A stretch of 64,000 nucleotides of DNA from Desulfamplus sp. (GTDB lineage: Bacteria > Desulfobacterota > Desulfobacteria > Desulfobacterales > Desulfobacteraceae). Each line of letters starts with the position of its first letter. The first letter of the stretch is position 1. Made by a program: the position numbers and the translations under genes. Location of the stretch: positions 186,001 to 250,000 of the forward strand of contig JADFZQ010000002.1 in assembly GCA_015232455.1 (NCBI GenBank). The letters run 5' to 3'. This document shows positions 16,895 through 26,800 of this stretch, piece after piece. Under the pieces are notes generated by a model. It was not told the DNA's origin. It was given only the letters and a program-made list of their open reading frames with translations, and did not search any database.

Positions 16895-16966
16895 GCCCCT
16901 CCCCAACCCTCCCCAAGTGGAGGGAGTATTTATCACCCTCTCCATTGGGGAGGGGGCGGGGTGGAG
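16895..16966. repeat. GC-rich palindromic repeat (CCCCTCCCCAACCCTCCCC type)
   Basis: A C-rich strand (16895-16917) faces a G-rich one (16944-16966), with inner CTCCATTGGGGAG, in an otherwise AT-rich gap. The composition contrast and inverted form match widespread CCCTCCCC-type intergenic repeats. It lies after the U32 gene and could fold as a 3' hairpin. Confidence 0.6.
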
Positions 16967-17044
16967 CAATAGGAATTGCCAATTTATGAACTTAAATAGT
17001 AAATACTCAATCTAAATAAAATTATAAAATAAGAGATATAGTCT

Positions 17045-18235
17045 ATGTTCATACCATTTTTCTACAAACTAAAAGAGGTTGGAGTTCCAGTTACACCAAC
17101 ATCATTTCTGACACTTCAGAAGGCAATGTCAATGGGTCTTATAAACTCGCTTGATGATTTTTATACCTGTGCCAGAGCAGTTTTAGTAAAAAGCGAGCGA
17201 TACTTTGACCTTTACGATCAAGTTTTTGCTTACCACTTTGATGGAGTTCCTCTGCCTGATATTGATGGCTTTGAAATAGATGAGATTGCAAGGGCAATGC
17301 TTGATGAGTGGCTTAAAAATCCAAAACAGCTTGCAGACGCTTTAGGAATTAATGAATCACAACTTGCAAAGCTCACTCCTGATCAATTAATTGACTATTT
17401 CAAAGAGAGGCTAAAAGAGCAGAAAGAGCGGCATGAAGGGGGAAATAAATGGATTGGAACAGGAGGAACATCTCCTGTTGGACACTCTGGATACCATCCG
17501 GGTGGAATGAGAGTTGGTGGAGAATCAAGAAATAAATCTGCTGTAAAGGTCGCTGGTGAAAGAAGGTATAAAGATTATTCCAATCATGGACCTTTAACTC
17601 AGGCAATGATTGGAGAAGCTCTCAAACGTCTTAGAAACATGGTGCCAACAGGACCAAAAGATCAGATTAATGTTGACTCTACAATCTACAGAACAATGAA
17701 AAACGGCGGAGAGATTGAACTTGTATTTGACAGCTCACTAAGAGATAGACTTAAAGTTATACTTGCAATTGATAATGGCGGTTGGTCAATGGACCCGTAT
17801 ATCTCAGTTGTGCAAACTCTTTTTGATTACTCACGTTCGCAGTTTAAAGAGGTAAAAACCTGCTTCTTTCACAACACTATATATGATTGTGTGTGGGAAG
17901 ACCCTTCAAGATACCGTAAACCTATAAAGATTGATGAGTTCATAAAACTTGACCCTGATACACGATTTATTGTGGTTGGAGATGCAAGCATGGCTCCTTA
18001 TGAACTTATGGCAACTGATGGTTCAATACATATAAGTGAGAGAAGTGGAAAGCCAAGTATTGATAGACTTCGATTCATTGCAAATACCTTTTCACACTCT
18101 GTCTGGTTCAATCCAGTGCCTCAATCTATGTGGAACTACACTCATACAATAATAGCTATATCAAAGATATTTCCCATGTTTGAGCTTTCCATAGATGGTT
18201 TGGAAAAGGCAGTAAGCTATTTAATGGCAAAATAG
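17045..18235 (+). CDS. VWA-domain protein, CoxE-like family
   Basis: 396-residue cytoplasmic protein. The N-terminal half is helical (FIPFFYKLKEVGVPVTPTSFLTLQKAM), followed by a Gly-rich linker (NKWIGTGGTSPVGHSGYHPGG) and a C-terminal von Willebrand A-like domain. The MIDAS position reads AIDNGGWSM instead of the classical DxSxS; to my knowledge this is the normal form in this subfamily. Also conserved are TCFFHNTIYDCVWEDPSRY, FIVVGDASMAPYEL and VWFNPVPQSMW. CoxE-like proteins work with MoxR-type AAA ATPases in metal-centre insertion or protein remodelling. No MoxR gene is adjacent, so a partner must be elsewhere. The client is unknown. Confidence 0.85.
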   Translation: MFIPFFYKLKEVGVPVTPTSFLTLQKAMSMGLINSLDDFYTCARAVLVKSERYFDLYDQVFAYHFDGVPLPDIDGFEIDEIARAMLDEWLKNPKQLADALGINESQLAKLTPDQLIDYFKERLKEQKERHEGGNKWIGTGGTSPVGHSGYHPGGMRVGGESRNKSAVKVAGERRYKDYSNHGPLTQAMIGEALKRLRNMVPTGPKDQINVDSTIYRTMKNGGEIELVFDSSLRDRLKVILAIDNGGWSMDPYISVVQTLFDYSRSQFKEVKTCFFHNTIYDCVWEDPSRYRKPIKIDEFIKLDPDTRFIVVGDASMAPYELMATDGSIHISERSGKPSIDRLRFIANTFSHSVWFNPVPQSMWNYTHTIIAISKIFPMFELSIDGLEKAVSYLMAK

Positions 18236-18272
18236 TACATAAAAAATCATAAAATTTAAGGAGATTAAATAA

Positions 18273-18500
18273 ATGAGCATAATTGAGCTTGATATTGAAG
18301 ATAAGTTAATTCAGGAAATTGGTCTAAAAGCGATTGAAGATTTTATGAGCCATCAGTTATCTCTTTTAAGAGTTCAATATTTAGGTGAAAAGATTAATAA
18401 AAAAATTAAACTCTCTCTATTTGATCATACAAAAGAGGTTGGAGAAGCTCGTAAAGAAGCGTGGGAAGAGTATAAATCAAAATATATTATGGCTCTATGA
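18273..18500 (+). CDS. Small antitoxin-like protein upstream of PIN toxin
   Basis: 75 residues, mostly helical and charged: MSIIELDIEDKLIQEIGLKAIEDFMSHQLSLLRVQYLGEKI. No DNA-binding fold is obvious. It is called antitoxin because it directly precedes a PIN-domain gene and overlaps it by four bases (ATGA), the usual toxin-antitoxin layout. AAGGAG lies upstream. The N-terminal stretch could be a strand-helix dimerisation part. Confidence 0.6.
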   Translation: MSIIELDIEDKLIQEIGLKAIEDFMSHQLSLLRVQYLGEKINKKIKLSLFDHTKEVGEARKEAWEEYKSKYIMAL

Positions 18501-18934
18501 TGATAATAAAAGATTCATATATTATTGACTCTAATATCCTTTTTAATGCCTTTATAAGTGGAAAGGATATATACACTCTTTTGTTTTCAGAATATAAAAT
18601 TTATGTTCCTGATTTCGCATTTTTAGAGCTTGAAAAATATAAGAAGCGTATTTTAAAAAAGACAAAACTAACTGAAAACGAATTTCAAGAATTTGTTATC
18701 GCACTTCTATCTAATGTTACAGTGATTCCCAATATGCTATTATCACAAACATCTTTGAATAAAGCCTATGAACTTTGTAAGAATATTGATGAAAAAGATA
18801 CTGTGTATGTAGCAGCTGCATTGGAGTTTAACTTTAAATTAATAACAAGCGATAAAAAGTTATATACAGGGCTTATAAATCACAATTTTCCACAGGTGAT
18901 ATTATTGGAAGACATAATCAAATCAATATGTTAA
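18497..18934 (+). CDS. PIN-domain ribonuclease, VapC-like toxin
   Basis: PIN-domain RNases cleave RNA with Mg2+ held by four acidic residues. Candidates here are D11 (YIIDSNILFNAF), E44 or E46 (FLELEKYKK), D101 (EKDTVYVAAALEF) and D119 (LITSDKKLY). 145 residues, typical. Translationally coupled to the small gene in front, which would neutralise it. The EKDTVYVAAA and TSDKKL pattern matches the PIN family found in prokaryotic toxin-antitoxin systems. The RNA target cannot be read from sequence. Confidence 0.82.
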   Translation: MMIIKDSYIIDSNILFNAFISGKDIYTLLFSEYKIYVPDFAFLELEKYKKRILKKTKLTENEFQEFVIALLSNVTVIPNMLLSQTSLNKAYELCKNIDEKDTVYVAAALEFNFKLITSDKKLYTGLINHNFPQVILLEDIIKSIC

Positions 18935-18967
18935 AAAATATAAGGTTTAGCTTAAGGAGAAAATTAT

Positions 18968-20395
18968 ATGCCTATTATAGTCAAACCAAAAAGAGAACTT
19001 AAAAAACTCTATATGCTCATTACTGATGTAAAAATATATGTTTTAACGCTATCTGTTTTTATAGTTGCTCTTTTAACTAATACTGCACTCTGTTCAGATA
19101 CAAGCTCTGTAAAACTTTATAACAACAATCTTTTAACAATAGAAGATGCCATTAAAACAGCACTTCTCCAAAATCCTGATATTGGAATGGCACGCGAAGG
19201 TTTAGCCATTTCACAGGAGGCTCTTAAACAGACAGAAGCATTGTTCAAACCAAGAGTAACGCTGTTTAGCGAACTTTCAACTGGAGATGCACCTTCTGCT
19301 TATCTATTTAAAACTATAGACCAGCGTGATTTACCTCCTCAGACCAATTTTAATGATCCCGGAACATTTACCAATATAGAAAGTGGTGTAAACATAAACT
19401 TTAATATTTATAAAGGTGGGCTCGATTCATTAACTAAAAGAGTTGCACAGTCAGACGTTAGAGAGAAAGAAGCATTAACAGATCAGACTGAAAATATTAT
19501 TGTATCTTCAGTTATTAAACTCTTTTTCTCTGTTTTAAAAGCTCAAGAGTATGTAAATATTGCCAAACAATCTGTAGATACAGTGCAAGAACAGTTAAGG
19601 GTTATGAATGTAAGATTTAAAGGTGGTGGAGTTCTTAAATCTGATATTCTCTCTCTTGAGGTAAGGCTTGCTGATGCGAAAAAAGAGCTTGTTCAAAGCC
19701 AAAATCTTTATACAACCACACTGACTGCATTTAATTCGCTTCTTGGAAAAAAAACAGACGATGAGGTTGAGCTTGCTCGAAATTGTCAGTGTCCTGTTAC
19801 TTTTCCAGCTACTTATAAAGAGGCTGTAGTAATTGCTATGGAGAAGCGTCCTGAAATATTTCAATCAAAGGAGATGATTCAAAAAGCTCGCCTTACTCTT
19901 AAAAAAGCAGATGCCACATACCTTCCAAGTGTAGATTTGAATGCAAGGTGGTATCTTGATAACGAAGACATTAAAGTAAACTCTAAAAACGATAACTATG
20001 TAGCTGGCGTAATGATGAACTGGAATATTTATACAGGTAACTCTACACGTTCAGATATTATTATGGCAAAGCATGGGCTTGCACTTGCTTTAAAAAATTT
20101 TGATAAGACAGAACTTATGATCCATCAAGATGTTAGAGAGGCGTATCTAAACCATGAAGATGCAATACAGCGTCTCAATGTTGCAGGAAAGAGTGTAGAG
20201 ATGGCTGATGAATCTTTGATGCTTATTAAACAGCGATACGAAGGAGGCTCTGATTCAATTACCCGCTACCTTGAGGCAGAACTTGCAAGAAATAGGGCAA
20301 TGATAAACAAGGCAGCAGCTTTTTATGATGAGAAGATAGCGTTAAGTGATATTGCTAAATCTATGGGAATTTTGTCAACTATTTGGAAAAATTAA
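18968..20395 (+). CDS. TolC-family outer membrane efflux protein
   Basis: Outer membrane channel for efflux or type I secretion. 475 residues with a late signal sequence (KIYVLTLSVFIVALLTNTALCSD, residues ~21-43). Two long TolC-type repeats follow: LTIEDAIKTALLQNPDIGMAREGLAISQEALKQTEALFKPRVTLF and TYKEAVVIAMEKRPEIFQSKEMIQKARLTLKKADATYLPSVDL. GGSDSITRYLEAELARNRA near the end is also family-typical. AAGGAG lies nine bases before the ATG. It is the likely exit duct for the adaptor and RND pump at 22654-27278, although two unrelated genes lie between. Confidence 0.92.
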   Translation: MPIIVKPKRELKKLYMLITDVKIYVLTLSVFIVALLTNTALCSDTSSVKLYNNNLLTIEDAIKTALLQNPDIGMAREGLAISQEALKQTEALFKPRVTLFSELSTGDAPSAYLFKTIDQRDLPPQTNFNDPGTFTNIESGVNINFNIYKGGLDSLTKRVAQSDVREKEALTDQTENIIVSSVIKLFFSVLKAQEYVNIAKQSVDTVQEQLRVMNVRFKGGGVLKSDILSLEVRLADAKKELVQSQNLYTTTLTAFNSLLGKKTDDEVELARNCQCPVTFPATYKEAVVIAMEKRPEIFQSKEMIQKARLTLKKADATYLPSVDLNARWYLDNEDIKVNSKNDNYVAGVMMNWNIYTGNSTRSDIIMAKHGLALALKNFDKTELMIHQDVREAYLNHEDAIQRLNVAGKSVEMADESLMLIKQRYEGGSDSITRYLEAELARNRAMINKAAAFYDEKIALSDIAKSMGILSTIWKN

Positions 20396-20472
20396 GAAAT
20401 TATTATTTTTCAGGTTCTCCTTATCTTCTGATTAAATTTGAAACAGTGTAAAGGTTTAGGCAATAGGCAACT

Positions 20473-21477
20473 ATGGATTTGGACAGAGGTTTTAATGAAA
20501 TTAAAGAGTTGATTGATAAAGCTCGGGCTGATGCTTTTAAAAGCGTTAATAGACAGCTAATCGAGCTTTACTGGAGAATAGGGCAATATATCAGCCTCAA
20601 ACTTGCAGAAGCAAACTGGGGTGAAAACAAGATTGAGCAGTTGGCAGATTATTTAAAAAACTGCGGAGCTGATTATAAAGGTTTTAACCGTAGAAATCTT
20701 TACAGAATGAAGCAGTTTTATGAAGCATACGCAGACAATGAAATTGTGTCGCCACTGGTGACACAATTAAGCTGGACAAATAATCTTCTTATTCTTTCCA
20801 AAACAAAAACATCAGAAGAGCGAGAATTCTATATCCGTCTCTCTATTCGTGAGAAATATTCCAAACGGGAGCTTGAAAGACAGCTTGATTCAGCCATATA
20901 TGAGAGAACAATTCTTTCAGGTAAAAAACAACTGCCTGTTACTGCAAATGGTAAAAATGTAAATCAATATATTAAAGACAGTTATGTATTTGAATTTTTA
21001 GGGCTTCCAGATGACCATTCAGAGAGCGAACTAAAAAAGGGGCTGCTTAAAAATCTAAAACTCTTTATTCTTGAGCTTGGCAGAGATTTTTTATTTGTTG
21101 GGGAAGAGTATAAAGTTCAGGTCGGCATGATCGACTATTTTATAGACCTGCTCTTTTTTCATCGTGAACTTCAATGTTTAGTTGCTTTTGAATTAAAAAT
21201 TACAAATTTCAAGCCTGAATATTTAGGCAAAATCAACTTTTATCTTGAAGCACTTGATAGAGATGTTCGTAAAAAACATGAAAAACCAAGTATCGGCGTG
21301 CTTTTATGCAAAGGTAAAGATGATGAAGTTGTTGAATATGCTCTCAGCAGAACTCTTGCACCTGCAAAAATAGCTGATTACACATTAAAACTGCCTGATA
21401 AAAAACAGCTTCAACAAAAACTGCATGAACTATTTGAAAATGCTGATTTTAAGGAGAATGAGGTTTTACAGCCTTAA
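20473..21477 (+). CDS. YhcG-type PDDEXK nuclease (DUF1016)
   Basis: 334 residues. The N-terminal DUF1016 domain is clear (IKELIDKARADAFKSVNRQLIELYWRIGQYIS, then FNRRNLYRMKQFYEAY and QLSWTNNLLILSKTK). The C-terminal part is a PDDEXK nuclease-like domain, with VGMIDYFIDLLFFHRELQCLVAFELKITNFKPEYLGKINFYLEALD giving the D...ExK active-site pattern. Family members are linked to defence islands, restriction loci and mobile DNA. It has no clear role in efflux yet sits in the middle of an efflux gene set, which suggests insertion. The ribosome site is weak (AGGCAACT). Confidence 0.88.
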   Translation: MDLDRGFNEIKELIDKARADAFKSVNRQLIELYWRIGQYISLKLAEANWGENKIEQLADYLKNCGADYKGFNRRNLYRMKQFYEAYADNEIVSPLVTQLSWTNNLLILSKTKTSEEREFYIRLSIREKYSKRELERQLDSAIYERTILSGKKQLPVTANGKNVNQYIKDSYVFEFLGLPDDHSESELKKGLLKNLKLFILELGRDFLFVGEEYKVQVGMIDYFIDLLFFHRELQCLVAFELKITNFKPEYLGKINFYLEALDRDVRKKHEKPSIGVLLCKGKDDEVVEYALSRTLAPAKIADYTLKLPDKKQLQQKLHELFENADFKENEVLQP

Positions 21478-21537
21478 AAACAATGTAATATTGATAAGCA
21501 ATGAATCGAAATTACTAAACAAACAAGGAGAAAAATC

Positions 21538-22596
21538 ATGGAATCAACAGCATTGCACCCGGGTAAATTACTTTCAATTTCAGGCTCTTATTGGCAGACA
21601 TGCACTCTTCATGCAAGTGTTAAACTTGATATTTTTACAATCATTGGAAAAAATAGCCTCGCATCAGAGGAGGTAGCAACAAAAATGTCAGCACCTGTTA
21701 GAAGTGTTGCCATGTTGCTTGATGCCTTATGTGCTATGGAACTTCTAAAGAAAGATGGGGTGAGATACTCCAATACCCAAATATCTTCAAAATTTCTTTC
21801 AAAAGAGTCTTCTGATTATATTGGTTTTATGATTATGCACCACCATCACCTTGTTGAGTCGTGGTCAAGGTTAGATGAGTCAGTTATTAGTGGAAAGCCT
21901 GTTCGTAACAGAGTATCTTCTGAGCAAGCTCATACAACTTCTGATAACAACCAAACTAATTTTAAAGAAAAACAGCAAGACTCTTTGGAATGTGAGCGTA
22001 GAGAGAGCTTTTTAATGGGCATGTTTAATATTGCAATGACAACAGCACCCGACCTTGTTCCAACTATTGATCTCTCTGGCAAAAAACATCTTCTTGATCT
22101 TGGCGGAGGACCTGGAACTTATGCAATCCATTTTTGCTTGAACAATCCTGATCTTACTGCGGTTGTCTTTGATCTTCCTACAACTCGCCCTTTTGCAGAA
22201 AAAACCATTCAGCGTTTTGGTCAGCAACATAGAATAACCTTTCAAGATGGTGATTTTCTCAAAGACGATATTCAGGGGAAATATGACGTTGTTTGGCTAT
22301 CCCATATTCTCCACGGTGATTCACCTTCTGATTGCGAGCAAATTATTAAAAAGGCAGCATCTGTGCTTGAACCTAATGGAATGATAATTATCCATGAATT
22401 TATTATGAATAACGAGAAAGATGGACCTCTTTTTCCAGCTCTGTTTTCTCTAAATATGCTGCTTGGAACAGACGGTGGACAAGCTTACTCTGAACGTGAA
22501 CTTATGGATATGCTTAAAGGGGCTGGATTTAAAGATATTGTTCGTACAAAATATAGAGGACCTATGGAGTCAGGTTTGATTATTGGAACAAAATAG
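21538..22596 (+). CDS. SAM-dependent O-methyltransferase (hydroxyneurosporene/ASMT-like family)
   Basis: 352 residues with the two-domain build of small-molecule O-methyltransferases: an N-terminal winged dimerisation domain (LLSISGSYWQTCTLHASVKLDIFTIIGKNSLASEEVATKM) and a catalytic domain with the SAM loop LLDLGGGPGTYAIHFC near residue 183. Further motifs are VVFDLPTTRPFAEKTI, FLKDDIQGKYDVVWLSHILHG and the late HEFIMNNEKDGPLFPALFSLNMLL. A Ser/Asn/Gln-rich insert lies near residues 125-155. AAGGAG precedes the ATG. Lying between a TolC gene and an RND pump, it could modify a compound exported by the pump. Substrate unknown. Confidence 0.85.
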   Translation: MESTALHPGKLLSISGSYWQTCTLHASVKLDIFTIIGKNSLASEEVATKMSAPVRSVAMLLDALCAMELLKKDGVRYSNTQISSKFLSKESSDYIGFMIMHHHHLVESWSRLDESVISGKPVRNRVSSEQAHTTSDNNQTNFKEKQQDSLECERRESFLMGMFNIAMTTAPDLVPTIDLSGKKHLLDLGGGPGTYAIHFCLNNPDLTAVVFDLPTTRPFAEKTIQRFGQQHRITFQDGDFLKDDIQGKYDVVWLSHILHGDSPSDCEQIIKKAASVLEPNGMIIIHEFIMNNEKDGPLFPALFSLNMLLGTDGGQAYSERELMDMLKGAGFKDIVRTKYRGPMESGLIIGTK

Positions 22597-22653
22597 TTTT
22601 TTTAATGCAATATCTAAACTTATCAATATTCAATATAGTGATTGGAAAAAGCC

Positions 22654-23895
22654 ATGTATAATTTAAAACATAATTTCAACCAAAACATTATTGTGTTTAT
22701 AGCAATGTTGCTGTCAGCTCTTTTTGTTCAATCTACACTATTGAGTATTTCATTTGCACAAGAGCCAGATGGATTTAAGCAAAAGAAAATACCATATTCG
22801 CCTATAGAAACTGTCAAAAGCTCGGTTCAAACAGTTACAGAGACCTACACAGCAGTTGGAACAGTAAAACCCAAAAGCGAAACTATGATTGAATCGCAGG
22901 TAAATGCCCAAGTGCAAAAGGTTCATGTTCAAGCTGGGGATAAGGTAAATAAGGGCGATATTTTGATAACACTTGACGATAGACAAGCATCTTCAAGGCG
23001 TGATGGTGCAAATGCAGCTCTAAATGCTGCAAGAGCAGGCAAAGAGCAGGCAATGCAAGGTGTCAATGCTGCTGAAGCTGCCCACAAAGAGGCAAAACTT
23101 CAGTATGATAGAGTCAGCGGATATTACAAATCTCAAGCTGCCACAAAGCAGGAGCTTGAGATGGCTGAATCTGGTTATGTTCAGGCAAAGGCAGCTTTAA
23201 AAAGAGCAAAAGATGCTTTGGCTGGAGCAGAAGCAGGTATAAGGCAAGCTATGGGGGCTGTATCAGAAACCAATGTTGGTTTAGAATTTTCTAAAATCAC
23301 TGCCCCAGCAACTGGTGAGGTAATCAAACGAATGGTTGAGCCGGGTGATCTTGCCATGCCGGGTAAACCTCTTATTTCTCTTAGAACTGAAACAGGTTTT
23401 AGGATTGAAGCTCATGTTCGGGAAGGTTTAATAAACAAGGTTAAGATCGGCATGAAACTCAAGGCTGAAATAGCAACTTTAGGAGTTACCTGCGATGCTG
23501 AAGTTGAAGAGATTATCCCTTATGCTGACCCTGAAACAAGAACATTTTTGATTAAAGCAACACTACCTAAAGATATAAAAGTTATAGCCAATATTTATCC
23601 CGGAATGTATGCAAAGCTCTTGATTCCTGAATCTACAAAAGAAGTTGTTCTTCTGCCATCAAAAGCTGTGATTATAAGCGGACAGCTTGAGCTTGTGATG
23701 GTGCAAATTGGTGGAGATAAAACAGAGCAAAATGGGGTAAAAAATCAGGATAGTGCTAATCAATCAGAACCTAAAAATCGTGAAAAAAATTGGCAGCTTA
23801 GATATATAAAAACAGGCAGACATTCAGGCGATATGGTTGAAGTGCTTTCAGGTCTTAAAGGTGATGAAATTGTTGGTGTTGGAGGCTTTGATTGA
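22654..23895 (+). CDS. RND efflux periplasmic adaptor (membrane fusion protein)
   Basis: Links an inner-membrane RND pump to TolC. A Sec-type N-terminal segment (IIVFIAMLLSALFVQSTLLSISFAQ) is followed by the lipoyl half-motif AVGTVKPKSETMIESQVNAQVQKVHVQAGDKVNKGDILITLD. A coiled-coil hairpin comes next (Ala-rich, residues ~105-195), then the returning strand TAPATGEVIKRMVEPGDLAMPGKPLISLRTE and a beta-barrel. An Asn/Glu/Lys-rich insert is near 23725-23790. Start set at the ATG at 22654, with GGAAAA upstream; a TTG at 22642 lacks a ribosome site. The stop overlaps the pump gene. Confidence 0.92.
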   Translation: MYNLKHNFNQNIIVFIAMLLSALFVQSTLLSISFAQEPDGFKQKKIPYSPIETVKSSVQTVTETYTAVGTVKPKSETMIESQVNAQVQKVHVQAGDKVNKGDILITLDDRQASSRRDGANAALNAARAGKEQAMQGVNAAEAAHKEAKLQYDRVSGYYKSQAATKQELEMAESGYVQAKAALKRAKDALAGAEAGIRQAMGAVSETNVGLEFSKITAPATGEVIKRMVEPGDLAMPGKPLISLRTETGFRIEAHVREGLINKVKIGMKLKAEIATLGVTCDAEVEEIIPYADPETRTFLIKATLPKDIKVIANIYPGMYAKLLIPESTKEVVLLPSKAVIISGQLELVMVQIGGDKTEQNGVKNQDSANQSEPKNREKNWQLRYIKTGRHSGDMVEVLSGLKGDEIVGVGGFD

Positions 23896-26800
23896 TTATG
23901 GAAAATAGCGATTCTACCTCTGCTAAAAGCACATCTGACAACTTTAATCAGAATAGCGAAAATCAAAATAACCCTAACGACTCAAATAATAGAAAAAGTG
24001 AATTTGATCAGGGCTTGATCTCAAAGTTTGTTGAAAAATTTTTAGATGGCAAATTATCTATAATGTTCATTATCACTGCGTTATGTTTAGGTGGAGCAGC
24101 TCTTTTAGTAACTCCTAAGGAGGAAGAGCCTCAAATTGTTGTTCCAATGGCAGATATTTATGTAAATGCCCCAGGTGCAACACCAGAAGAGATTGAGCAG
24201 CTTGTGGCAACTCCTCTTGAGCAGTTTTTATGGCAGATTGACGGTGTTGAGTATGTCTATTCAATGTCAAGAAAAGATATGGCTCTTGTAACTGTTAGGT
24301 TTTATGTTGGCGAAGACAGAGAAGATTCCCTTATAAAGCTGCATAACCGAATATCCATGAATATTGATAAGGTAACTCCTATTGTAAAGGGGTGGGTTAT
24401 TAAGCCTGTTGAGATAGATGATGTGCCTATTGTAAATTTAACTCTATATTCTGATAAGTATAGCGATTTTGAACTCAGAAGAGTTGGTGAAGAGATTCTT
24501 TCAAGAGTTGGAAAACTTGAGAACATCTCAAGAACATCAATACATGGAGGCAGAGAACGTGAAATAAGGGTAGAGCTTATACCTGAGCAGATGTATGCTA
24601 TGAATATCTCATTTATGGAGGTTCAACAGGCTCTTCAAGGTGCTGATGCCTCTTTAATAGCTGGTAGTTTCTCAAAAAAAGATAAAGATTATCTGATTTC
24701 AGCAAGCTCTTTTATCAGCGGAGTTGATGAGATTAAATCGCTGATTGTGGGGGTAACTCAAGGCAGACCTGTCTATTTAAGAGATATTGCAAAGATTGAA
24801 GATAGACCTGATGAAGCAGATACATATACCAGAATGCTCTTTTCTCATGCTTATTCAAAAAAGATGGGTTATGCTGATTCTAACAAAAAATATAATGCTG
24901 TAACTCTTGCGATCTCCAAGAAAAAAGGGACAAATGCGGTTGCTGTTGCTGAAAATATCATAAAAGAGTTTAAGTCGTTAGAAGATAAAATAATTCCTGA
25001 CGGCATCTATTCAGAAATAACAAGAAATTACGGTGAAACTGCCAAAGAAAAGGTTGATGAGCTTATATATTCTCTTATTTTTGCAGTTGTCTCTGTTGTT
25101 GTGCTGCTTGCCTTTACACTTGGCTGGAAAGAGTCTTTAGTTGTTGCTCTATCTGTGCCTATAAGCTTTGCACTTGCACTTTTTGTAAATTATCTATTTG
25201 GCTACACAATTAACAGAGTAACCTTATTTGCCCTTATTTTATCGCTTGGTCTTGTTGTTGATGACCCAATTACCAATGTTGAAAACATTCAGCGTCATAT
25301 TGTTAATGGCATTCTTGATCCATTTAAGGCAACTTTAAAAGCTGTTGATGAGGTTTTGCCGCCTGTTATCATGTCAACTCTTGCTATTGTTGCATGTTTT
25401 GTCCCGCTATTTTTTATAACTGGAATGATGGGTCCATATATGGCACCAATGGCGGCGAATGTCCCTTTAACAATAGTTTTTTCAATGGTATGTGCCTTAA
25501 CTTTTGTTCCTTGGTTATCGTATATAATTTTAAAATCATCGTCTCCACATGGAAAAAGTCTTTACCCATCTTCTAAAGAGAAAGAGGTTGATGTAGAGCT
25601 GCACTTATCACAAAAAGATAGTTTAGAATCTAAACCTATATTTAAAATATACCGTTTTATTCTTGAACCTTTTTTAAATTCTGGCTTTAAAAGGTTTCTT
25701 CTCTTTTTAACTGTTATTGTTCTTCTTATCTTCTCATGCTCACTTGCAATATTTAGATATGTCCCGCTTAAACTTTTGCCGTTTGACAACAAAAACGAAT
25801 TTCAAATTGTAATTGACATGGATGAAGGGATAACTTTAGAGCGAACTGACGCTGTGGTGCAGCAATTTGAGGAGTATCTGCAAAATGTTCCTGAAGTAAC
25901 CTCAATTATTTCATACTCTGGAGAGGCTTCGCCAATGGATTTTAACGGTATGGTTCGCCACTACTACTTAAGAAAGGCAAGCCATTACGCTGATATTCGA
26001 GTCAATCTTCTTCCAAAAGATGAACGAGAGCAGCAAAGCCACGCTATTTTGCTTCGATTGAGAAATGACCTTGAATCAATTGCCCGCGAAAATGGGGCAG
26101 GGATAACCTTAGTTGAAGTGCCGCCTGGTCCCCCTGTTTTATCAACTATTGTTGGAGAGATTTACTCAACTTTAGATATGCCTTATAGCGAGCTTATCAA
26201 ATCAGCAGAACATCTTGAAAAAATTATGGCTCAAGAGCCGTTTGTTGTTGATATAAATGCAATGACTGAGGCAGAGCATGAACGAGTAGAATTTACAATT
26301 GACAGAGAAAAAGCAGCTTTGCACGGAATTAATACCCAAACTATAATCGCAACCCTTAGCGGTGTGCTAAATGGAGCTGTTCCAGCTTTTGTTCATCTGC
26401 CAAGAGAGAGACAGCCTCTAAAAATCAGGGTAACTGTTCCAAGGGCAATGAAATCAAGCATTGCAGATTTAAAGGCTATTCCAGTTAAAGGTTATGGAAC
26501 AGGAGCAATGGGTGGGCGAATGATTCCGCTTGCAGAACTTGTTGATGTAAAAATACTTAAAAATGAAAAGACTATCTTTCACAAAAATCTTGAACGAGTT
26601 GTCTATGTTCTTGCTGAAACTGCTGGAAGGGCACCTGCTGAGGCTGTTCTTGATATGCAATCTCGTATGAAAAATGACCCAATGCCAAACGGCACAAGGG
26701 TTGATTGGGCTGGCGAAGGCGAGTGGAAAATCACAATTGATGTGTTTAGAGATATGGGAATTGCCTTTGCTGCTGCATTAGTTGGAATTTATATCTTATT

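Noticed and set aside
17810-17850. VWA protein without the DxSxS metal site taken as a broken gene
   Set aside because: The DNGGWSM form is, as far as I know, normal in this subfamily and the rest of the domain is intact.
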